The notes under the pieces: model-generated
What the model saw: the letters and a program-made list of their open reading frames with translations, nothing else
The model's database searches: none
Told to the model about the DNA's origin: nothing
Shown here: positions 26,887-34,317 of the stretch, one piece after another
Layout of the letters: every line of letters begins with the position of its first letter
Numbering within the stretch: the first letter of the stretch is position 1
Translations under genes and position numbers: made by a program
Assembly (NCBI GenBank): GCA_002894685.1
Contig: NCRC01000034.1
Location: 1-34,966, forward strand
Length of the DNA stretch: 34,966 bases
DNA from: Salinivenus lutea
GTDB taxonomy: Bacteria; Bacteroidota; Rhodothermia; Rhodothermales; Salinibacteraceae
Reading direction: 5' to 3'

Positions 26887-27172
26887 TTAGAGCTTGACGT
26901 TAGGCTGAAAATACTCCAGCGTCCGCTCCAGCCCTTCTTTCCGGCCCACCTTCGGTTCCCACTCGAGCAGCTTTTTGGCCTTCGAAATGTCCGGCTGCCG
27001 GACATGCGGGTCGTCCTCCGGCGGCGGCTCATAGATGGGGGAAGGGTCCCAGAAGAGAGCTGCTGGACCTTTTCTTCGTCGATTTCGACACAGGTGACGT
27101 CGTGGCCCATCTCCGCAAAACAGGTGCCCGAGACGAGTCCCACGCAGCCGTGCCGATAACCGCAATTTCCAT
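26887..27172 (-). pseudogene. Chimeric deletion scar: ugd start joined to uxs end
   Basis: Read leftward from ATG 27172 this begins as UDP-glucose 6-dehydrogenase: MEIAVIGT, then after a 1-nt loss, VGLVSGTCFAEMGHDVTCVEIDEEKVQQLSSGTLP. Here the natural PIYEP of that family appears in a new frame and continues directly into the C-terminus of a UDP-glucuronate decarboxylase (UDP-xylose synthase): PEDDPHVRQPDISKAKKLLEWEP, GLERTLEYFQ, stop TAA at 26887. Both families carry a P-I/V-Y-E-P segment, so a deletion between the two genes at this short shared sequence would make this product. The bulk of both enzymes is lost and two frameshifts are present, so it cannot be functional. It lies between Wzx and the integrase. 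Confidence 0.85.
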
Positions 27173-27240
27173 ACTGAGTGCAAGAACGTCTTGACGTGAA
27201 AGAAACTGAGATGTGGGTCTCCTGAACCGGACGCTTGGCC

Positions 27241-28503
27241 CTACGTCATCGCCGCAATAAAGTCCTCGTCCCGGCTCTCGTCGACAAATCCGTCAGTGGA
27301 GTCCTGGGTCTGCTCCACGTTACTGTGGTCGAGAAACTTGCTCACCTTGTAGATGTCGCCGACGTTCTGATAGAGCTTCCACGCCGCGGCATTGCGGGAG
27401 AAGTGAAATGTCACCCGCTTCTCGATTCCGGCCCGCCCCGCAAGTTCTTTCAGGTGCCGGTTCGCCGCTGAATTGCGCTTGCACTTGCGGCGGTGCAGGA
27501 CCTCTTCGTCATCCGGATCGATGCCCTCGGAGATCGGAAAGACCCAGTCCTCACCGTCTCCCTCTTCGTAGTGACCCAAGATTTGCTTCGCCTCGGGGAT
27601 TAGAGGGACGCCGACCGTGTCGGCCGTCTTCTTCATTTTGTAGCAGACGCGGGGTCGCCCGGAGCGACCCTCACGTATGTGCTGCCACTGGAGGGTGGCC
27701 ACGTCGGAAAAGCGCATGCCCCCGGCGTAATACGCAAACAAAAACCAGCGCCGGGCTTCGGCGACCGGTTCGTCTTCGTCGAGATCCAGATCCGCGATGC
27801 GCTCCACTTCCACCGGGGTCAAAAGCTCCTTCTGGCTCGGCTCGCTGTCGATTGTGATGTGCTCGAACGGGTACCCCGACAGCTTGCCTTCTTTCATCGC
27901 GTGCCGCACGAGCGTGCGCATGATGCCCAGCTCGCGCCCGACGGTATTCGTGCTGTTGCCTCGCTCCTCGTAGCAATAGGTCCGAAACTCTCGAAACAGC
28001 TCCGCTTCGAGCGCTCCGAAAGGCACCTCCTCCCGACCGTAGGTATCCTCAATGAACGCCGTGAACTTGCGGCAGGTGGTCCGGTAGGACCGGAAGGTCC
28101 CGATCTGACCGCGCCGCTTGTAGCCTTTGACTTTCTCGCGGGCAAACGCCAGAAAATCCTCCGGGGCGCTTTTCCCCTCTTCCCGCTGCTCTTGGATTTC
28201 GTCTTTGATCCGCTGGGCCGTAATGAACGTCCCGGCCCGTTCGAGCCGAGAGATGACCGAAAAGGCCGTCGACTCCAGGTCCGACAGGAACGCGTTGATT
28301 TCCCCTGCGTCCGGGTGCGTACCGGTCACCCGCCGTTTGTCTCCGTTCCACTTTTTGGCGAGGACCTTGATGGGAAGCGAGATGAACCGCTTTTCACCGC
28401 GGTGGGCAATGCGGAGCCGGAGCGGGACGCGTCCGTGGTCGTCTTCTCTGAGGGTGCGGGCGATGATTGAGAGGGCAGGCATGGGTCGGAATGTGGGATC
28501 CAT
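27241..28503 (-). CDS. Tyrosine recombinase/integrase, catalytic Tyr apparently lost
   Basis: A 420-aa phage-integrase-family protein of the Bacteroidota type: an Arm-binding N-terminal domain (10-60, RVPLRLRIAHRGEKRFISLPIKV), a SAM-like core-binding domain (about 113-205) and a catalytic domain (225-415). Catalytic residues visible are R264 (GGMRFSDVATLQW), K291/K292, H367 and R370 (FHFSRNAA), and H393 (LDHSN). The nucleophile position, seen as Tyr in the second copy (VEQIENYIDG), is Ser402 here (VEQTQDSTDG), a TAC-to-TCC type change. The protein is otherwise full length, so it is either inactive in cleavage or kept for DNA binding. ATG 28503 or 28482 may be the start. No attachment site could be defined. 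Confidence 0.85.
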   Translation of the reverse strand: MDPTFRPMPALSIIARTLREDDHGRVPLRLRIAHRGEKRFISLPIKVLAKKWNGDKRRVTGTHPDAGEINAFLSDLESTAFSVISRLERAGTFITAQRIKDEIQEQREEGKSAPEDFLAFAREKVKGYKRRGQIGTFRSYRTTCRKFTAFIEDTYGREEVPFGALEAELFREFRTYCYEERGNSTNTVGRELGIMRTLVRHAMKEGKLSGYPFEHITIDSEPSQKELLTPVEVERIADLDLDEDEPVAEARRWFLFAYYAGGMRFSDVATLQWQHIREGRSGRPRVCYKMKKTADTVGVPLIPEAKQILGHYEEGDGEDWVFPISEGIDPDDEEVLHRRKCKRNSAANRHLKELAGRAGIEKRVTFHFSRNAAAWKLYQNVGDIYKVSKFLDHSNVEQTQDSTDGFVDESRDEDFIAAMT

Positions 28504-28704
28504 AACGGGCTCGATCGGACGGCCGCATTATGGAGACAATCCCGGGACACCTTCGCCGGAATTCCCCTTAGCAGCCGTAGACGCCGGTTTTGACGCGGTA
28601 TGTCTACGGATGCGGCGGGGGGCAGCGTTGCGCCCACACCACAGAAACTGATTCGATAGTCTAACCCTGCAGATGCCAGTTTAAACTGGCCTAAGCGAAA
28701 AGGA

Positions 28705-28935
28705 TCACGTCTTTTGCTTTGGATTAAGTTCCGAAATAGATATATCCGTAAAGGCCTCAAGTCGGCTTTGTAGACGTTGGGCTCTCGCAGGGGCGCTATT
28801 GAGAAGCACGTGCGCAATTGCCCGTAGAACATCTGTGTGCTCCGGCCCAAGCAATTCGTCTGCATCTGCCTGTGATATGATCTCGTCGATCGTGTCACGG
28901 CCGTTTTCGTGAACTGAAGTAGCCTCATGACTCAT
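28705..28935 (-). CDS. Small hypothetical protein between the integrase copies (76 aa)
   Basis: I do not recognise this protein. From ATG 28935 it reads MSHEATSVHENGRDTIDEIISQADADELLG, then a predicted amphipathic helix pair (HTDVLRAIAHVLLNSAPARAQRLQSRLEAFTDISISEL). It is acidic, soluble, without signal peptide or cysteine pairs, and codon use fits the genome. It starts close to the 3' end of the truncated integrase copy and lies upstream of the full-length integrase; a role with the element (for example as a small accessory or regulatory protein) is possible but not shown. Confidence 0.5.
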   Translation of the reverse strand: MSHEATSVHENGRDTIDEIISQADADELLGPEHTDVLRAIAHVLLNSAPARAQRLQSRLEAFTDISISELNPKQKT

Positions 28936-28953
28936 TTGAACCACAGGGAATTG

Positions 28954-29409
28954 TCAGAAAATTGTTGCCGAGTGGTGTGTGGATTTTCCGTTCATCCGAC
29001 GTTCGTCTATGAACCCGTCAATATAATTCTCTATTTGCTCCACATTGCTGTGGCTAAGGGACTTGCTTACCTTGTAGATGTAGCCCACATTCTGGTACAG
29101 CTTCCACGTCACGGCATTGCGGGAGAGATGAAAGGTGACCCGCTTCTCGACTCCGGCCTGTCCCGACAGCTCTTTCAGGTGGCGGTTCGCCGCTGAGTTG
29201 CGCTGGCACTTGCGGCGGTGCAGGGCCTCTTCATCGCCCGGATCGATGCACTCGGAGATCGGAAAGACCCAGTCTTCGCCCTCCTCCTCTTCGTAGTGAC
29301 CCAAGATTTGCCTTGCCTCGGGAATCAGCGGCACCCCGACCGTGTCGGCAGTCTTCTTCATCTTGTAGCACACTCGCGTTCGCCCGGAGCGTCCCTCCCG
29401 GATGTGCTG
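28954..29409 (-). pseudogene. Truncated second integrase copy with intact catalytic Tyr
   Basis: The C-terminal third of an integrase nearly identical in layout to residues 274-415 of the copy at 27241-28503: QHIREGRSGR, VCYKMKKTADTVGVPLIPEA, HYEEEEGEDWVFPIS, HLSRNAVTWKLYQN and HSNVEQIENYIDGFIDE. The nucleophile Tyr is present, but the Arm domain, core-binding domain and first catalytic Arg are missing, so it cannot act alone. Homology begins abruptly at 29409; directly upstream there is an in-frame stop and then the heptad array at 29420. A start at ATG 29373 would give 139 aa. Confidence 0.85.
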
Positions 29410-29419
29410 TCAAGTGAGT

Positions 29420-29455
29420 GCGTTACACGTTGCAACGTAGCACGTCGAACGCTAC
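29420..29455 (+). repeat. Short third heptad array without a helix-bundle gene
   Basis: Five units of the same kind as at 8971-9075: gcgttac, acgttgca (8 nt), acgtagc, acgtcga and acgctac. Apart from one extra base the 7-nt register is kept. The last unit contains the wzc stop codon (29452-29454), and the array sits 10 bp from the point where the truncated integrase homology begins. No four-helix-bundle gene is nearby. Confidence 0.65.
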
Positions 29456-31920
29456 CGGGATCGCAGGAACGAAAGCATCCCTGACGATTCCTCATCTTTC
29501 TCCTCGTAGTACTCCTGCACATCGTCGTAGTAATACCCATATCCGTACCCGTACTCATACCCGTATCCGTACGACTGCGCCTCCTCCGGATCAAACCGAT
29601 TGAGCACGCCCCCCAGGGGCGGATCCCCAACGTCCCGGAGGAGCGACACCGCCTGCTCGACCGCCGGCCCCTCCGTCTCGTTCGCCTCCGCGACGAGCAG
29701 GGCCCCGTCTGTGTGGGACACCAGGCTCACCGGGTCACTAAAGAGAAGCAGGGGCGAGGTGTCGACGATGACCGTGTCAAACCGCTCCTCCGCCCATTCA
29801 ATGAGCTGTCCCATCCGCCTGGCCCCGAGGAGCTCGGACGGGTTCGGCACCTCCCCGCCCCCTGTGAGCACCGAGAGACGGTCAATCCCTGTCTCGAGCC
29901 CCTCCTCCAGGATCGAACGATCGTAGAGGGCTTCCGTGAGCCCGGGGCTTTTTTGCCGATCGACATACCGGTGGACGCTCGCATACCGGAGGTCGGCGTC
30001 GATGAGGAGGGTATCATTTCCCGCACTCGCCATCGACACGGCCAGATTGACGGCCGTCGTCGTTTTCCCCGCCCCCTTGTCCGCACTCGTGACCAGAAGC
30101 GTCTGGACCGGATCGTCGGGCCGGGCGAACTGCAGGTTGGCCCGGAGGCGCCGGTACCCCTCCGCCGCGGCCGACAGGGGACTGGTCAGCATAACAAACT
30201 CCGTCGGGACGGATCGGCCGTCGATCTCGACCGTCTCCTCGCCCTCAAAGTCCATTTCCAGCTGGCGCTCCATGTCCGGGATCGTTCCCAGCACCTTCGG
30301 GCCGTACGTTTCCAGGTCCTCCGGCGTGCGAAGCTTGGTGTCCAGGGCCTCCCGCAGAAAGACCCCCCCGGCGCCGGCCAGCAGCCCCAAAAACGCCGCG
30401 AGCATGAGGTTGAGCCGCGTATTCGGGGCCACGGGATTTTCGGGGACGCCGGCCGAGTGGATCATCTCCGTGCTGCCCACCTCCGACTCTTCCGCCATGC
30501 GGGTTTCCTGGAGCTGCTGCTGGACGTACTGGTAGATTTCTTCTCGGGACCGACGCTCTCGCTCTAGGCGCGCCAGCTGGAGCGACTGTTCGGGCAGGCT
30601 GTCCAGCTGCTGTTCATATTCTTCGAGGCGATCCTGCGCGGTATTGAGCTGGGCGCGCAGGCCACTGGCCTCAATGCGCTGCTCGGCCAGCTCCTGCTGC
30701 AGTTCCACCACGTAATCGAGCCCGCGCCCCCGCTGCCCGCCGCCTCCCCCTTCCGTCCGGGCAGGAATCGACCCAATGCCGCCGGCCGCGATGCTCTGTT
30801 CGACGTACAGATTAGAAAGCGAATCGGCCTCCGCTTCCAGGGCCCGCTCCTTCTCCTGCAGGCGCGCCAGGTCCCGCTCCCGCTGCGTGTCCGGATTCTC
30901 CAGGTCCAGGTCGGGGTTTTGCCGCTTCACGTTGCTAATCTCAACGGACGCCTCTGCCTTTTCCCGCTGGACCTGCGCCAGTTCGGCCTCCAGCGACGAA
31001 GAAATGCGCTCCGACAGATTGGGCCGGATCCGATTTAGCTCCTCCTCCTTGCTCTGGAGCGCCGACTCCGCCATGTCGAGTTGAATCTGCAACTCGTCGC
31101 GCCGCGCCTCCATGGACGCAATCTGTTCTACGATGCGCTCGGTTTCCTGATCGAGGGCCACGGCCTCCTCTTCCTCCATGTACTCCTCCAGTCGCTGCTC
31201 GGACTGGGCCACCTGGTTTCGGAAACGGGCCACCTGCTGCTCCAGGAACTGGCGCGCCGAGCGGGCGCTCTCCTGGCTCTTGCGGAGCTTGTAGTTCATG
31301 TACTCCTCGGAGTAGAGGTTGGAAATCAGGGCCGCCTCTGACGCCGACACCCCCTTTACCGAAATCCGAATCGCGTCGGCCGACTCGTACTGGCCACCCA
31401 GGTTGCCCCCTCCCGCCGCGGCCGACATGGTCATCTTTCCGCCGTTGCCCGCCAGATCCCCGGCAATCTCCGACACGGAGCGCCGCTCCCCTTCCGCGTT
31501 GGTCAACACCGCCAGGGTATCCCCCGTGTAGGGATTCACCGCCATCGAGTCCAGACGCCGGGCCACGCTTTCCGTAATCGCCTCGGACTGACCCGCAATC
31601 AGAATTTCGTTGGCCAGGTTTTGCTGTCCCGCCCCGAACGGCGACATGCCCCCCTCCTCTCCGAGGAACGACGAGACGCCCCCCTCCTCACTCTCTACCA
31701 GGACGAGGCTGGACGTTTCGTACACGGGCGTCTGCAGGAACGTGTACGTGGCCCCCAGTGCGAGGACGGCCACAAACGTCCCTAGGATCACCCACTTGCC
31801 GCCCCACAGCATCCCCACGATCTCCTGTAGCGTGATCTCGTCCTCCGCGGGCGCCGCCGGGACGCCGTTCTGCTGGGCATCCGATATGTTCGAAGGATAT
31901 CCGTTGCTGGCAGAATCCAT
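29452..31920 (-). CDS. Wzc-like polysaccharide co-polymerase with BY-kinase domain
   Basis: An 822-aa inner-membrane protein that sets chain length and export. After a proline/glutamine-rich start, the Wzz domain (about 27-200) has the first membrane helix (WVILGTFVAVLALGATYTFL). A long coiled-coil periplasmic region follows (about 215-500: KSQESARSARQFLEQQ, ELAQVQREKAEASVEI). The second helix is LNLMLAAFLGLLAGAGGVFL. The cytoplasmic tyrosine-kinase domain carries Walker A (SADKGAGKTT, Lys at about 619), Walker A' (LLIDADLR) and Walker B (VIVDTSPLLL). The tail is tyrosine-rich with Gly-Tyr repeats (YGYEYGYGYGYYYDD), the expected autophosphorylation cluster. ATG 31920 is chosen over an arginine-rich upstream extension. 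It follows the Wza-like gene by 105 bp. Confidence 0.94.
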   Translation of the reverse strand: MDSASNGYPSNISDAQQNGVPAAPAEDEITLQEIVGMLWGGKWVILGTFVAVLALGATYTFLQTPVYETSSLVLVESEEGGVSSFLGEEGGMSPFGAGQQNLANEILIAGQSEAITESVARRLDSMAVNPYTGDTLAVLTNAEGERRSVSEIAGDLAGNGGKMTMSAAAGGGNLGGQYESADAIRISVKGVSASEAALISNLYSEEYMNYKLRKSQESARSARQFLEQQVARFRNQVAQSEQRLEEYMEEEEAVALDQETERIVEQIASMEARRDELQIQLDMAESALQSKEEELNRIRPNLSERISSSLEAELAQVQREKAEASVEISNVKRQNPDLDLENPDTQRERDLARLQEKERALEAEADSLSNLYVEQSIAAGGIGSIPARTEGGGGGQRGRGLDYVVELQQELAEQRIEASGLRAQLNTAQDRLEEYEQQLDSLPEQSLQLARLERERRSREEIYQYVQQQLQETRMAEESEVGSTEMIHSAGVPENPVAPNTRLNLMLAAFLGLLAGAGGVFLREALDTKLRTPEDLETYGPKVLGTIPDMERQLEMDFEGEETVEIDGRSVPTEFVMLTSPLSAAAEGYRRLRANLQFARPDDPVQTLLVTSADKGAGKTTTAVNLAVSMASAGNDTLLIDADLRYASVHRYVDRQKSPGLTEALYDRSILEEGLETGIDRLSVLTGGGEVPNPSELLGARRMGQLIEWAEERFDTVIVDTSPLLLFSDPVSLVSHTDGALLVAEANETEGPAVEQAVSLLRDVGDPPLGGVLNRFDPEEAQSYGYGYEYGYGYGYYYDDVQEYYEEKDEESSGMLSFLRSR

Positions 31921-32025
31921 AAGCACCAGATCAAGTGAAATATCGAGTTCCCAACATCCGGGACTTATCCCCAATGCGTGGGGACGGCGTCGCCACCCCC
32001 GAGGCTTCCTCTGCAAAGGGTGTGC

Positions 32026-32574
32026 TTACCCGCGAATGTCGATAATCCGAACGACGAGCAGTCCCAGGCTGAGGGCCGTTGAGGAAAACGAGAGAGCATC
32101 CCGCCACGTAAACTGGGTCTGCTCAACGGTTTCGACCACGAGGATGTCGCTGTCTTTGAGCCCCTCAAACTGCTCTTCGCCCGAGAGAATCTCCTCAAAC
32201 GGCGCCTCAAAGAGAAGTGTCCGCCCGGTCGCCTTCGGACGGTATAGGCGAACCGTAATTTCCGGTCGCTTCTGATTTTCGGGCCGGGGCTCAAGGGGAA
32301 TCCCTCCCGCCATCGTCACAAGCTCGTCGAGGGCGGTCGTGTCCGACACCTCGTAGATGCCCGGTCGCGGCGCGCCCCACACCGACACCTGCACGGTCGC
32401 CTCCCCGGGCGCCGCGTGGTAGAAATACGCCACGTTGGACCGGTCCTTCATTTCCTGGAGGCGCCCGAACTCCTGGGCCTGCACCGCCGGAGCGAGCCCG
32501 ACGCTGCCGGCCACCACGAGGGCCATCAGCAAACGTCCCAGGGAAAAGTGCGTCCTACACGCGAGCTGTTTCAT
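32026..32574 (-). CDS. Short Wza-like polysaccharide export protein
   Basis: A 182-aa secreted protein and the first gene of the leftward operon. From ATG 32574 it has a signal peptide (MKQLACRTHFSLGRLLMALVVAG, ending near AVQAQ). A soluble-ligand-binding beta-grasp (SLBB-like) segment follows (VQVSVWGAPRPGIYEVSDTTALDELVTMAGG, about 62-92), and DSDILVVETVEQTQFTWRDAL closes the fold. A hydrophobic C-terminal helix (ALSLGLLVVRII) could anchor it. Full Wza proteins are near 350-400 aa with a Poly_export domain before SLBB; that domain is not evident here. It may be a minimal export partner of Wzc, or work with another outer-membrane channel elsewhere. Confidence 0.8.
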   Translation of the reverse strand: MKQLACRTHFSLGRLLMALVVAGSVGLAPAVQAQEFGRLQEMKDRSNVAYFYHAAPGEATVQVSVWGAPRPGIYEVSDTTALDELVTMAGGIPLEPRPENQKRPEITVRLYRPKATGRTLLFEAPFEEILSGEEQFEGLKDSDILVVETVEQTQFTWRDALSFSSTALSLGLLVVRIIDIRG

Positions 32575-33140
32575 GAACCGGTCCGTTGCTGATGGTACAA
32601 TGGAAATAAGCACGTGTTATCTTCGCTCCGAGAGAGACGGATGGACTTTTCCAAGCCCCGGGGACGGGACGCGGAGGGAGCCGCCCCGCCCAACTGCTTG
32701 GGTATTTCTTGGAGCACATATCATGCGAGCATCCGTAGCTCCGCCACGTCAGTCCCATTTCACGGGGTTTCCTCCCCCTTCCCGCGTCTCCGGACTGCTT
32801 GATCTCGGACCTGCTGCCGGCGCCCGCTACTGCACTGTCAGAAGCGAAAGTCCCCGCTTTCCCAGAGAACGATGAGTTGATTTCTACACGCTCCCTGAGA
32901 AAACTGCACAGTACTTGGTATGGAGCACGGGCCGGTAAGTCAATCGCTTACCCCCCCTACACCGACCCTTTGCATTTATTTTATACCACAAGTCCCTCCG
33001 GATTTTCTCCAATCCATCACGGTCGCCCCAGCCAATCCCCTCCCAGGAGCCGGCCCGGTGGGCACGCGGAACCCCCTGGCTCCCCCCTGCATGGAAGTTG
33101 TAGTCACTTCTTTTTTCTGGGGCTTCGCTTCTGGCCTGTC
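32575..33140. other. Divergent regulatory region between the export operon and the exosortase
   Basis: A 566-bp gap between two divergent transcripts. It should hold the promoter of the large exopolysaccharide operon (leftward from 32574) and that of the exosortase pair (rightward from 33141). AT-richer islands occur near 32700-32735 and 32965-33010, but I could not pick a -35/-10 pair with confidence. A plus-strand frame is open from 32799 into the exosortase, yet its first 114 codons show no family resemblance. The 5' leader of the operon is where an UpxY-type factor would be expected to load. Confidence 0.45.
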
Positions 33141-33701
33141 ATGTCCGGCTCTCTCCCCTCCGTCCCCCGCTTCCTCGGCAAAATGCTCGCGGCGTACGTC
33201 GCGTGGTACGTCCTGTACGACCTGTGGCTGCTGCCGGACGGGCGGCTCGACGCGTGGGTGTCGCACAGCGTGGTCGAGGTCGCCGGCGGCGCGTTTGGCG
33301 CGGTCGGCCTGGAGGCCGTGACCGCGGGCCGCACGATTGCCCTCCCGGACACCCCCGGCGTCAAGATCGTCAACGGCTGCAACGGGCTCTCCCCCATCGG
33401 CCTGTTCGTCGGGTTTGTGCTTGCGTTTCCGGGCCGCTGGCGCCGCCGGGCCTGGTTTGTGCCGCTGGGCGCCGCGATGCTCTACGCGGCCAACGTCGGC
33501 CGCATCGCGCTCCTCGCCGGACTGCAGCGCGTGGCCCCCGACGCCTTCGCCTGGATTCACGGCCTGGGCGCCCCGGCCGTCTTCTACCTCGTCGTGTTTG
33601 GCCTCTGGGTGCTCTGGGTGCGGGTCGGCGGCGGCCCGGCGGACGGTCCGTCTGAAGCCTCGCCCCCGTCCGGCCCGGCCTCGGCCGTCGCCACTCCTTA
33701 G
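33141..33701 (+). CDS. Exosortase/archaeosortase-family membrane protein
   Basis: A 186-aa protein with about five membrane helices and the exosortase triad: Cys80 in IVNGCNGLSP, Arg121 in AANVGRIALL and His140 in IHGLGA. Exosortases are membrane transpeptidases that process C-terminally tagged exported proteins (PEP-CTERM-like) and are usually linked to exopolysaccharide loci. Its short length and NGCNGL motif are closest to the Bacteroidota-type short exosortases (XrtF/XrtX-like); the exact subtype cannot be set here. ATG 33141 is chosen since the first helix starts soon after. It is 566 bp from and divergent to the Wza-like gene, and followed at 32 bp by a small membrane protein. Confidence 0.85.
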   Translation: MSGSLPSVPRFLGKMLAAYVAWYVLYDLWLLPDGRLDAWVSHSVVEVAGGAFGAVGLEAVTAGRTIALPDTPGVKIVNGCNGLSPIGLFVGFVLAFPGRWRRRAWFVPLGAAMLYAANVGRIALLAGLQRVAPDAFAWIHGLGAPAVFYLVVFGLWVLWVRVGGGPADGPSEASPPSGPASAVATP

Positions 33702-33733
33702 CCCGTCGCCCTACGTCCGGTCCCCGTGCCCGC

Positions 33734-34252
33734 ATGCTCTCCGCCGTGCCCCTCCGCCCCGTGGCCGTCCGTGCGCTGCTTGTCGGCCTCTTCGTCGCCG
33801 GCTACGTGACCGCCTGGCGCCCGGCCCGCGACTGGCTCTCGGGGCACGTGGTGGCGCCGCTCCTCCGGCAGGTGGACACGCCCCGGGCGCAGCAGTACAC
33901 CGTCGACGGCGCCCCCGACCGCGCCGTGGCGATCCGTACGGACGGCCGGGCGGGCCCCGTCGCCACCTTCATGACGCCGGCCGGGGCCCTGTTTGTGATG
34001 GGGGGCGCCCTGCTGCTCCTCCTCGCCCCGGGGCGGCTGTACTGGCTCTACCTGGGGCTCTATCAGCTCCTCCTCGGCGCGGGGATGCTGGGCGCCCTGG
34101 CCGTCGGGCTGGGGTGGGCGGACGGCGGCTTCGTCGTCTACGACTTCCTTCGGGGGACCGTCTACCCGGGGACGAGCCTGGCGGCCCCGCTCGTCGCCTA
34201 CGCCCTGCACGCACGGCGCGACGACGCCCCCACTGAGCCCCGCCCCCGTTGA
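33734..34252 (+). CDS. Small membrane protein, probable exosortase-associated partner
   Basis: A 172-aa protein with an N-terminal helix (VRALLVGLFVAGYVTAW), an exported segment of about 55 residues (DTPRAQQYTVDGAPDRAVAIRTD...), then three more helices (GALFVMGGALLLLLAP, LYWLYLGLYQLLLGAGMLGALAVGL, and a weaker one near GTSLAAPLVAYAL). I do not recognise a named family from the sequence. Small membrane proteins encoded next to short exosortases are common in Bacteroidota, so an accessory role is inferred from position only. The 32-bp spacing suggests one transcript with the exosortase. Confidence 0.65.
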   Translation: MLSAVPLRPVAVRALLVGLFVAGYVTAWRPARDWLSGHVVAPLLRQVDTPRAQQYTVDGAPDRAVAIRTDGRAGPVATFMTPAGALFVMGGALLLLLAPGRLYWLYLGLYQLLLGAGMLGALAVGLGWADGGFVVYDFLRGTVYPGTSLAAPLVAYALHARRDDAPTEPRPR

Positions 34253-34317
34253 TCCCGGCGGCGCCTCGCCGTATTCTGTTGCCTCGCGTCCGACGTTCGT
34301 CGCCGCCGCTCCGTGCC

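Noticed and set aside
28326-28928. Minus-strand frame of 200 codons overlapping the integrase start
   Set aside because: It overlaps both the integrase and the small 76-aa gene in another frame, and its sequence has no recognisable domain; it looks like a shadow frame.
32799-33140. N-terminal extension of the exosortase
   Set aside because: The first 114 codons are Pro/Ser/His-rich without membrane helices or family similarity; ATG 33141 fits the usual length and topology.
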